Positions 51,514 through 58,955 of a stretch of DNA of 64,000 nucleotides are shown piece by piece; position 1 is the stretch's first letter, and each line of letters opens with the position of its first letter. The position numbers and the translations under genes were made by a program. Source of the stretch: Bacteroidota bacterium. Lineage in GTDB: Bacteria > Bacteroidota > Bacteroidia > Bacteroidales > F082. The stretch covers positions 1 through 64,000 of the forward strand of contig JAHIUX010000081.1 of assembly GCA_018816765.1 (NCBI GenBank), in the 5' to 3' direction. The notes below the pieces were generated by a model, which saw only the letters and a program-made list of their open reading frames with translations, was not told the DNA's origin and made no database searches.

Positions 51514-54138
51514 TTACCTTAAATAGTTCAGATAGGGAAAGTACAGCGGCATTGGTGTCAACGAAAATGCATCGAACCGATAAGTAGTCCAATACACATT
51601 TTCGAGACCGTCGTTGTCACCTTTACGTTTGAAAACATAGTTTGACTGCAGCTGATGGGTACTAAAACCCGGAAGGCAACTGCTCATATCCCTGTCGAAG
51701 TGCATGAGTGCCTGCATGAAATACCAGCCAACATCGAAACCTTCGCAGGCGTATGTGTCAGGCTCGCCATAATATTTTGCTCTGTAATCATGAATAAATT
51801 GCTCTGTTTCAAGGCTGCGGTAATTTACAAAACCCTGCACCAGATAGTGCATTTTCAGCTTAAGGAGGCTTTCGGTGAACAGATTTTCATATTTATCCCA
51901 ATAGGGTAAACCAATCAGCCTGATATTGGCTGAGTCACCAATCTGGTTCAGTTTATTCATGAATTCCATGGCAAACACATTGTCCTCGGCATACACAATC
52001 ACCACATTTTCGCGCACTGTTGACAGGTTTTTATGCAAGCCATGCAGGCTGTCAGCAACATAGGAATATTCCGTGATGGCATTGTTAAAGAGGGTGCTGT
52101 CAAACAGTTGTTTGTGCAACAATTCGGTATCAAAGGTTTTGCCTTCGACCTTAACAGATGGCTTAACGGAAGTGTTCCTTTTGCTATAATCAATAGCGGT
52201 GTTGTAAATCACTTCGTTTGGAATGTAAACCCGCTCAGGTATGAGTTTGTCAAGCGCCTGTCGGAGCTGGCCAATCTGGGGTGTTTGTTTTCCGCCTCCC
52301 GGCTGAAAAAGAAAAATCCGTGCCTTAGGATAATATTGGGCTACCATGGCCGCCACCAAGGCATGCTGATCTTCAGCAGAGGGTTTTAACTTGACGACAT
52401 ATGGATTGTTGGTCAGGATTTCGCTGCGCTGGGTGAAGGGATTCACAATCAGAATCTGGTGCTTATTTGCAAAAGCCGATACCTGTTCAAAGCTTTTATT
52501 AAAAAATGGCCCTACAATTAAGTCCACTTGATTCAGAACGGGATTATTCAGCACAGCAGTTGTCTTGGCCGGATCCTGATCAACATCAAACACATACACC
52601 TGGGCATACAGGCCTGCTGTTTTGGCCAATGAATCGATTGAAAGCATAAAGCCTTCATAAAAACCCATGAATGCAAATTCCTGCCGAGAGGCCAATGCTT
52701 CAAGGTCAGAATCAGGAGTGATGCGCAATGTGTCATGTGGTTTCAGGTAAAATGGCACCATCAGGGCTACCTTGAACACCTTGTTGCGATATGCGTATTG
52801 TCCATCACAAGGTGCATTTGCATGATCCTGAGTCCTGACTGCATTAGCCGGATTTTTTGATTCATTATCCGACTTTTCAGCCGATATTTCCGGACTTATC
52901 GGCGATGGACGCACGGGTAGTGGAATCCTGACAACATCGCCAACCTTAACTTTTTTGCCAATTTTGGGATTGATCCGCTGCAGGTCAGTGAGGCTTAAAC
53001 CGTATTTCGCAGCGAGGTTCACCGACTTTTCAGTGACAAGCACGCGGTGGTCAATGTAACTAAAGGCTATTTTTTTTTTAGGGATCAATATTTTTTGTCC
53101 GGGTTGCATATGCTCATTCAGGCCAGGGTTGGCCTTTTTAAGCTCATCTATGCTCACTCCGTTGTTCAGGGCAATCCGGTACAGAGTTTCTCCCTTTTTG
53201 ACAATATGTATGACAGTGGCTGTATCCTGTATCGCCTCTGAATTGCCGTCGGTTTTCTTCGCTGATGAAGGCAATCGCAGTACCTGGCCCACTTTGATGT
53301 CTTCGCCCAGGCCCGGATTGGCCTCACGCAGCAGGGCAACACTGAGGTTGTATTTTTTTGCCACAGCGTACAAGGTTTCTTTGGGTTTCACCACATGTTG
53401 TGGATAATCCACTTCAGGCCAGATAATTGCCGGACTGGTCTCTGCAATCTGGGGCGTGGATGCCACAGCACCACTGCCTGCTGACTTTGTATCAGTTTTT
53501 GCCGTTTTGTTTAGCTGGCTTGAAGGTTTCTGAGTTTTATCAGCACCCTGGCCGGCCAATTCCAGGTCTGCCTTACGTTTGGCGGGAGTTTCATACGGGT
53601 TAAAGTCTGACCGCTTACTCGTTAAATCAGTGGACGGCTTGGTTTTGGGAGCAATCGGTACAATCACATATTCTCCTTCAGGAATGGGATCACTTAAGCG
53701 CGGATTTGCCGTTCGTACAAGGTTTTCGGAAACAACATAAATATTGGCTATATAGCTGAATGTCTGATTTTTACCAGCTACGTGATAAATGTAATCATAG
53801 GCTTCGGTGATGGGTAGGCTTGGTTGCTCGGCCTGGCTCAGGCTGACAGGCGTAATGGCTTCGCTGCTTACCGGAATCCGCAGGATTTGATTCACCCTGA
53901 GTCCGGCACGTGCCTCTGGATTTGACATCAGTACTGACTCGACAGTTACCTTGTAAGCCTTTGAAATACTGTATAATGTCTGTTTTGAACCAACCGTATG
54001 CAGGCAATAGTTTTTGCCGTTGTACTCCGCAAATGTTTCTGAAAGAGGAATGTCCTGCTGGGCGTATACCTTTCCCAGCCAGATAAAACTCATCAGGATA
54101 GTGAAAAACAACAGGCTTTTTACGTTAAATTTCAACAT
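51514..54138 (-). CDS. Five-LysM protein fused to a type 1 periplasmic-binding domain
   Basis: An exported protein of 874 residues. After the signal peptide come five LysM units at about residues 40-95, 112-162, 247-295, 308-355 and 362-410, separated by Lys/Ser/Thr-rich linkers. Each contains a Y-x-I/V-A/S-K-x-Y/N-G-V-like pattern (for example ETLYAVAKKYNLS and ETLYRIALNNGVS). A type 1 periplasmic-binding fold follows (about 455-860), with FKVALMVPFYL, LIVGPFFNKSFEQ, ILIVNPFTQRS and GFDVGWYFMQALM. LysM binds peptidoglycan; the C-terminal fold usually binds small ligands, and LpoA-like proteins use it to regulate cell-wall synthesis. Its role here is unknown. It lies 33 bases after guaA. Confidence 0.85.
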   Translation of the reverse strand: MLKFNVKSLLFFTILMSFIWLGKVYAQQDIPLSETFAEYNGKNYCLHTVGSKQTLYSISKAYKVTVESVLMSNPEARAGLRVNQILRIPVSSEAITPVSLSQAEQPSLPITEAYDYIYHVAGKNQTFSYIANIYVVSENLVRTANPRLSDPIPEGEYVIVPIAPKTKPSTDLTSKRSDFNPYETPAKRKADLELAGQGADKTQKPSSQLNKTAKTDTKSAGSGAVASTPQIAETSPAIIWPEVDYPQHVVKPKETLYAVAKKYNLSVALLREANPGLGEDIKVGQVLRLPSSAKKTDGNSEAIQDTATVIHIVKKGETLYRIALNNGVSIDELKKANPGLNEHMQPGQKILIPKKKIAFSYIDHRVLVTEKSVNLAAKYGLSLTDLQRINPKIGKKVKVGDVVRIPLPVRPSPISPEISAEKSDNESKNPANAVRTQDHANAPCDGQYAYRNKVFKVALMVPFYLKPHDTLRITPDSDLEALASRQEFAFMGFYEGFMLSIDSLAKTAGLYAQVYVFDVDQDPAKTTAVLNNPVLNQVDLIVGPFFNKSFEQVSAFANKHQILIVNPFTQRSEILTNNPYVVKLKPSAEDQHALVAAMVAQYYPKARIFLFQPGGGKQTPQIGQLRQALDKLIPERVYIPNEVIYNTAIDYSKRNTSVKPSVKVEGKTFDTELLHKQLFDSTLFNNAITEYSYVADSLHGLHKNLSTVRENVVIVYAEDNVFAMEFMNKLNQIGDSANIRLIGLPYWDKYENLFTESLLKLKMHYLVQGFVNYRSLETEQFIHDYRAKYYGEPDTYACEGFDVGWYFMQALMHFDRDMSSCLPGFSTHQLQSNYVFKRKGDNDGLENVYWTTYRFDAFSLTPMPLYFPYLNYLR

Positions 54139-54171
54139 GCCTTGGTTTACTGCATTTAATCATTCAATGTG

Positions 54172-55701
54172 TTATTCCCACTCAATGGTGGCCGGTGGTT
54201 TCGAGCTGATGTCGTACACAACACGGTTAACGCCTTTTACCTTATTGATGATGTCGTTTGACACCTTTGCCAGGAAATCATAAGGCAGCCGCGACCAGTC
54301 GGCTGTCATGCCATCGGTTGAATTAACAGCCCTCAGAGCCACTACATTTTCATACGTGCGTTCATCGCCCATCACACCAACTGATTGAACAGGAAGCAAA
54401 ACTGCTGCTGCCTGCCAAACTTTATCGTAGAGTTCATTTTGAAACAGTCCGTCCACATAAATCTCATCCACTTCCTGCAAAATACGCACTTTTTCCGGTG
54501 TTATTTCTCCCAATATCCGGATGCCTAAGCCTGGTCCTGGAAATGGGTGCCTGTCGATGATCATCGATGGGAGTCCCAGCTGTCTGCCGATGATCCTGAC
54601 TTCGTCCTTGAAGAGGGTGTTTAGTGGTTCAACAACCTTCAGCTTCATAAAGTCGGGCAAACCACCCACATTGTGATGCGATTTGATGGTTGCCGATGGT
54701 CCTTTAACAGACACAGATTCAATCACATCGGGATAAATGGTACCCTGGGCTAGCCAACTTACGCCTTCGATGTGGTGAGCTTCCTGATCAAAAACTTCGA
54801 TGAAGGTGTTGCCAATGGCTTTTCGTTTCAACTCTGGTTCCGAAATACCTTCCAACGCCTTGTAAAACTGAGCCTTTGCGTCGACACCTTTTACATTGAG
54901 GCCAAGATCGTGGTATGAATGCAACACCTTGTTAAACTCATTTTTGCGCAAAAGACCATTGTCGACGAAAATGCAGTACAAGTTACTTCCAATTGCCTTG
55001 TGCAGCAAAATGGCTGCCACAGATGAATCGACACCACCACTTAGTCCCAACACAACCTTGTCAATTCCCAGCTTTGCCCTTAATGCACTGATGCTGCTTT
55101 CGATAAACGAATCGGGTGTCCAGGACTGGTGACAACCACAAATGTTTACCACAAAGTTTTTCAGCAACACCATGCCTTCTGTTGAATGGTACACTTCAGG
55201 ATGGAACTGAATGCCGTATGTCTGTTCATGTTGAATATGAAACCCTCCCACAGAAACATCGGCTGTACTGGCGATAATGTCAAATCCGGCGGGCAGGTTC
55301 AGGATAGTGTCGCCATGCGACATCCACACCTGGCTACCACTCGTCATATTTCGTGTTAACGGGCAATTCCCGTCGATATAGGCCAGGTTAGCCCGGCCAT
55401 ACTCACGTGTTGAAGAAGGTTCCACATTGCCACCACCATGTAATGCCAGAAATTGTGCGCCATAGCAGACACCCAGCAAAGGAATTTTCCCCCGGATGCC
55501 TTCAAGATCAGGCACTGGCGATTGCGGGTCACGTACCGAAAACGGACTTCCCGAAAGAATGACACCTTTGATGGATTCATTTATCGCCGGGAAGTGATTA
55601 AATGGATGTATTTCACAATAAACATTGAGTTCCCTGACACGACGGGCAATTAACTGAGTGTACTGTGACCCGAAATCGAGAATCAAGATAGTTTCCTGCA
55701 T
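54172..55701 (-). CDS. guaA: GMP synthase (glutamine-hydrolysing)
   Basis: Converts XMP to GMP. The 509-residue enzyme has an N-terminal class I glutamine amidotransferase domain ([17 protein letters not shown], catalytic Cys in [20 protein letters not shown]) and an ATP-pyrophosphatase domain with the SGGVDSS loop, [10 protein letters not shown], the FPGPGLGIR motif and the C-terminal dimerisation region ending PPATIEWE. Length is normal. ATG 55701 fits the family start better than the codon at 55722. The promoter-like box at 55748-55755 precedes it. It heads an unusual operon with LysM and MORN-like genes. Confidence 0.97.
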   Translation of the reverse strand: MQETILILDFGSQYTQLIARRVRELNVYCEIHPFNHFPAINESIKGVILSGSPFSVRDPQSPVPDLEGIRGKIPLLGVCYGAQFLALHGGGNVEPSSTREYGRANLAYIDGNCPLTRNMTSGSQVWMSHGDTILNLPAGFDIIASTADVSVGGFHIQHEQTYGIQFHPEVYHSTEGMVLLKNFVVNICGCHQSWTPDSFIESSISALRAKLGIDKVVLGLSGGVDSSVAAILLHKAIGSNLYCIFVDNGLLRKNEFNKVLHSYHDLGLNVKGVDAKAQFYKALEGISEPELKRKAIGNTFIEVFDQEAHHIEGVSWLAQGTIYPDVIESVSVKGPSATIKSHHNVGGLPDFMKLKVVEPLNTLFKDEVRIIGRQLGLPSMIIDRHPFPGPGLGIRILGEITPEKVRILQEVDEIYVDGLFQNELYDKVWQAAAVLLPVQSVGVMGDERTYENVVALRAVNSTDGMTADWSRLPYDFLAKVSNDIINKVKGVNRVVYDISSKPPATIEWE

Positions 55702-55747
55702 GATAGGCTGATTGAATTGCAAATTAAACCAAATTCGTTGAGCCTGG

Positions 55748-55755
55748 CAAAAATA
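55748..55755 (-). promoter_or_regulatory. Putative -7 promoter box of guaA
   Basis: The minus strand reads TATTTTTG, an exact TAnnTTTG match 46 bases upstream of ATG 55701. No purine riboswitch-like structure was recognised in the leader. Confidence 0.4.
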
Positions 55756-55913
55756 ATCAATATCGATCGTTTTTGGTGGCTAAACATATAACTCATTGCA
55801 ATAATCTTTATTGCCACGACCACCAACGCCTTGAAATCATGAACATCAATACGGATCGTAAGGCGGTGTTCTAACACGCAAAGTTTTTTCATCTTTGCAA
55901 AAAAAACACACCA

Positions 55914-56675
55914 ATGCCCAGGTATTTTATCAGGCTGGCCTATCAGGGTAAAAACTATCACGGATGGCAATCGCAGCAAAATGCCAGCTCCGTTCAGGAC
56001 GAGCTTGAGAAATGCCTTTCGCTGAAACTTTCTGCAAAGATCAGGCTGACAGGTTGTGGCCGCACAGATACCGGCGTACACGCGCTAATGTATTACGCAC
56101 ATGCAGATTGGGACAAGGAGTTAAGTCGCGAAGAGCTTGTAGTTCTTACCGAACAATTGAATGTTTTTTTGCCTGACGATATTGTGGTGTATGCAATTGT
56201 TCAGGTTGCGGCTGATGCACATGCTAGGTTTGATGCTGTTTCTCGCAGCTACCGCTACATCATATCACGAAAAAAAGATCCATTTTTGCTTGAAGGAAGC
56301 TGGTATGTTTATGGCCCGATAGACGTGGTCCTGTTGCAGCAAGCTGCAGCCATTCTTTTCGAATACACTGACTTTACCAGCTTTTCGAAACTGCACAGCA
56401 GCACCAAAACAAACGACTGTAAAATCATGGCTGCCTCATGGCATGAAGCCGATAACCAATTGATATTCAACATTACAGCCGATCGGTTTTTAAGAAATAT
56501 GGTGCGTTCGATTGTTGGCACAATGCTTGAAATCGGAAAAGGAAAAATGAGCCTGGCGGAATTCAGGAAGGTGATTGAAGCGAAAAACAGGGCTGCAGCA
56601 GGACTGTCTGTTCCGGCAAAAGGACTGTATTTATTCCAGGTTGCGTATCCTGTTGAAATATCGGAGGCGCTGTAG
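55914..56675 (+). CDS. truA: tRNA pseudouridine(38-40) synthase TruA
   Basis: Isomerises uridines in the tRNA anticodon stem-loop. The 253-residue protein has the N-terminal YFIRLAYQGKNYHGWQSQ and the catalytic-Asp motif GCGRTDTGVHA (Asp57 within TDTG), then DAVSRSYRYIISR, FTSFSKLHS and RFLRNMVRSIVGTMLE, all standard for TruA. Length is normal. CATCTTTG at 55890-55897 is one base off the -7 consensus and may be the promoter. It converges on the unknown gene at 56694 with an 18-base gap. Confidence 0.97.
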   Translation: MPRYFIRLAYQGKNYHGWQSQQNASSVQDELEKCLSLKLSAKIRLTGCGRTDTGVHALMYYAHADWDKELSREELVVLTEQLNVFLPDDIVVYAIVQVAADAHARFDAVSRSYRYIISRKKDPFLLEGSWYVYGPIDVVLLQQAAAILFEYTDFTSFSKLHSSTKTNDCKIMAASWHEADNQLIFNITADRFLRNMVRSIVGTMLEIGKGKMSLAEFRKVIEAKNRAAAGLSVPAKGLYLFQVAYPVEISEAL

Positions 56676-56693
56676 TCAACCACGACAAATGAC

Positions 56694-57407
56694 TCAGTTT
56701 TTTTTCAGGAGCATCAAATAGCGTTTTTTGATGGCTGCCAGCTGATCGACAGTAAGGTTCTCCTTGTAAATCCTGACAAGGTCAGTTATCCCGCCTTTTT
56801 CGTAGATGAATGCAGTGGCTGCATCGAAAAACAACAGCTCCGTGTGGTATTTCACCTCTATGCTAAGTTGTGAAAAGGCCTCCCATGACATGCTCGAAGG
56901 GATGACAAAATAGCCATGGTGGGCCTGGCTGGCGTCCATATACATGTCTTCACCAGCCACTGTAAGGTAGAAAAACTTCCTTAGGCGGATCACGGCTTCA
57001 TCATGATCAATCTTCCGCATCTTCTTTTTCATCGGAATGCCTTCATTCATGTATTTTTGCTGAATGTTGACGATGTGGTTATAATCGGGCAGGTTGCGTA
57101 TGCGGATGACCTGACAGTCGATGCCTGCTAGTCTAATTGTGCCGGTTACCGCATCGAGCGGACTATTTTGCTTTCGTGCAATGTGGGTAGTGGCCCTGGT
57201 GATTGCTTCAAGCGATTGCGTGCCTTCAAGAACCAGGTAGAGATAATATGGGGTTGTTGTCTGTGCCACCTCACTGTAATAACCAGCAAAAGGCATTACT
57301 GATTCAAGCACACAGGTGTTTGGCATAATGAGTCCGCTCTCCATACACGACATTGGTTCCTGCTTAACCAAAACACCAAAACGCTCAAGAACTTCGTTTT
57401 GTTTCAT
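56694..57407 (-). CDS. Unrecognised conserved-looking protein
   Basis: A 237-residue cytoplasmic protein with no signal peptide, no membrane segment and no motif I can assign. It is Met- and Cys-rich near the N-terminus (QEPMSCMESGLIMPNTC) and ends with a helical segment NLTVDQLAAIKKRYLMLLKKN. The middle reads like alternating strands and helices (YYLYLVLEG, IRLAGIDCQVIRIRN, KFFYLTVAGEDMYMD). Codon and base composition are like those of its neighbours, so the frame looks genuine. It is monocistronic between truA (convergent) and the SDR gene (divergent). Confidence 0.65.
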   Translation of the reverse strand: MKQNEVLERFGVLVKQEPMSCMESGLIMPNTCVLESVMPFAGYYSEVAQTTTPYYLYLVLEGTQSLEAITRATTHIARKQNSPLDAVTGTIRLAGIDCQVIRIRNLPDYNHIVNIQQKYMNEGIPMKKKMRKIDHDEAVIRLRKFFYLTVAGEDMYMDASQAHHGYFVIPSSMSWEAFSQLSIEVKYHTELLFFDAATAFIYEKGGITDLVRIYKENLTVDQLAAIKKRYLMLLKKN

Positions 57408-57686
57408 TTTTTTGATGGTTTTAAAACAGGGTATAAATGTACAAAACCAATTAGCATTTAGGCAAATGGTTTAATTAAATTATTTAATGACTTCATCAAT
57501 GCACAGGTGAAAATTGCTTGTTAGTCCGCCACAGGTTTGCCTCAGATGGACGAAGGAAGCCTTGCTCTCACATGTATTCTAAATGCCCACGCTTACACTC
57601 AGCTCATTTTACTAATATTGTATAATAAAAACTACCCAAATTGGTATCCGGAATTTAGGTTATCTATAATTAAAAAATTATCATAT
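57408..57686. other. Intergenic region, divergent, no clear feature
   Basis: A 279-base gap between divergent genes. It is AT-rich at both ends and less so in the centre. The best promoter candidate toward the SDR gene is TAATATTG at 57613-57620, one base off TAnnTTTG. No exact box was found toward 57407. No tRNA, hairpin or repeat was recognised. Confidence 0.4.
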
Positions 57687-58427
57687 ATGCTTAAAAATAA
57701 AGTAATTGTCATTACGGGAGCCTCCAGCGGAATTGGCGAAGCTACAGCAATGCTGCTTGCAGAACAATCAACAAAAATTGTATTGATGGCCAGAAGGATC
57801 GATCGCCTGAATGCGTTGGCCGGAAAAGTAAGGCAGCTTGGATCAGAAGCCTATGTCGTGCAGGTTGATCTGACACAGCGGAAGCAGGTCGAACAGGCGT
57901 TCGCAACAGTCTACAGCCATTGGGGCAAGGTTGATGTGCTGATCAACAATGCTGGCTTAATGCCGGTTTCGTACCTCGATAAGTTAAAAATTGATGAATG
58001 GGACCGGATGATTGATGTAAACCTGAAAGGATTGCTGTATTGCATCGCTGGTGTTTTAACAGGAATGAAATCAGCCGGTGGCGGACATATTGTGAATGTT
58101 TCATCCGTTGCAGGAAGAAGGGTATGGCCGGGATTTGCTGTTTACAATGCCACCAAATTCGGGGTAACAGCCTTGTCCGAAGCAATGCGCATGGAGCTTA
58201 CGCCATCGTTTAACATCAAAGTTACCGTTGTTGAACCTGGCGCTGTTGCCACAGAGCTAACACAAACCATCACCGATAAGGACATCCTGGAGAGTTTTGC
58301 GAAAAGAGGCGAGGGCATGGTACCTCTCGAAGCGGCAGACATTGCCAGGGCTATTAAGTATGCCATTACCCAACCTGATCAGGTTAATGTGAGTGAGGTC
58401 CTGGTTATGCCAAGGACACAGTTCTAG
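57687..58427 (+). CDS. Short-chain dehydrogenase/reductase (classical SDR)
   Basis: A 246-residue NAD(P)-dependent oxidoreductase. It shows the cofactor motif TGASSGIG near the N-terminus, MARRID after the second strand (the Arg suggests NADP preference), NNAGLMP, the catalytic Ser in VNVSSVAG, and the catalytic pair in VYNATKFG (Y-x3-K), followed by EPGAVATELT. It resembles the YdfG/clavaldehyde-type oxidoreductases that act on 3-hydroxy acids or aldehydes. ATG 57687 is preferred to the longer frame from 57537, whose extra 50 residues have no place in the fold. Substrate unknown. Confidence 0.9.
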   Translation: MLKNKVIVITGASSGIGEATAMLLAEQSTKIVLMARRIDRLNALAGKVRQLGSEAYVVQVDLTQRKQVEQAFATVYSHWGKVDVLINNAGLMPVSYLDKLKIDEWDRMIDVNLKGLLYCIAGVLTGMKSAGGGHIVNVSSVAGRRVWPGFAVYNATKFGVTALSEAMRMELTPSFNIKVTVVEPGAVATELTQTITDKDILESFAKRGEGMVPLEAADIARAIKYAITQPDQVNVSEVLVMPRTQF

Positions 58428-58495
58428 AACAATATATTCTATAGATATCAGATAATCAACACTTAATGTTGAATATTCGTGATTTTAACATTTAT

Positions 58496-58568
58496 TACGA
58501 AATATTTCGTATATTTTTGTTGACATAGCATGATTGATCATTTACTTTTGCTACGAAAATATTCGTAG
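58496..58568 (+). promoter_or_regulatory. Promoter of the BlaI/M56 operon with two inverted-repeat operators
   Basis: Operator 1 is a perfect 16-bp palindrome, TACGAAATATTTCGTA (58496-58511). Operator 2 is CTACGAA-N4-TTCGTAG (58551-58568), ending 3 bases before ATG 58572. Between them are a -33-like TTTG (58516-58519) and an exact -7 box TACTTTTG (58543-58550). Operator 2 covers the predicted transcription start, so repression by the encoded BlaI-type protein is the natural reading. A partial third copy (GAATATTCG, 58471-58479) lies upstream. Confidence 0.75.
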
Positions 58569-58571
58569 TTT

Positions 58572-58955
58572 ATGAATGATTACATCAAACCCACCGAGTC
58601 GGAACTTGAGATCCTGCAGCTTTTGTGGGAATATGGGCCGGCTACGGTGCGGCAAATCAACGATGCCCTGAATAAAAAGCGCTACACCGGTTACACAACC
58701 ACACTCAAGCTTTTGCAGATCATGGCCCAAAAAGGAATTGTCGTTGTTGACAAAAGGGTTCGTACACATGTGTATAAAGCTGCCTTACAGCAGGAGGAAA
58801 CCCAACAACGTCTGGTTGACCAGTTTCTGGATGCAGCTTTCGGAGGTTCAGCAAAAAAACTGGTGATGCAGGTGTTGGGAAACAAGAAGCCGAGCAAAAA
58901 CGAGCTTGATGAAATCAAATCACTGATTACAAAGCTGGAGGGAAATAAATCATGA
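58572..58955 (+). CDS. BlaI/MecI/CopY-family repressor
   Basis: A winged-helix repressor of 127 residues. The N-terminus KPTESELEILQLLWEYGPATVRQI is the BlaI-family start, the recognition region is TGYTTTLKLLQIMAQKGIVVV, and the C-terminal dimerisation helices end LDEIKSLITKLEG. The family pairs with an M56 metalloprotease that cleaves or disables the repressor on signal. Here that partner follows with a 4-base overlap (ATGA). Two inverted repeats with TACGAA half-sites flank its promoter, so it is predicted to repress its own operon. Confidence 0.93.
   Translation: MNDYIKPTESELEILQLLWEYGPATVRQINDALNKKRYTGYTTTLKLLQIMAQKGIVVVDKRVRTHVYKAALQQEETQQRLVDQFLDAAFGGSAKKLVMQVLGNKKPSKNELDEIKSLITKLEGNKS

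Noticed and set aside
56674-56708. A weak hairpin (AGTCA-N11-TGACT) followed by a T-run between truA and the unknown gene
   Set aside because: The stem is only 5 bp with a long loop; the T-run encodes the C-terminal lysine codons of the minus-strand gene. Too weak to call a terminator.
57537-57686. A 50-codon N-terminal extension of the SDR gene
   Set aside because: Classical SDR proteins begin directly before the TGxxxGxG motif; ATG 57687 gives the normal length.
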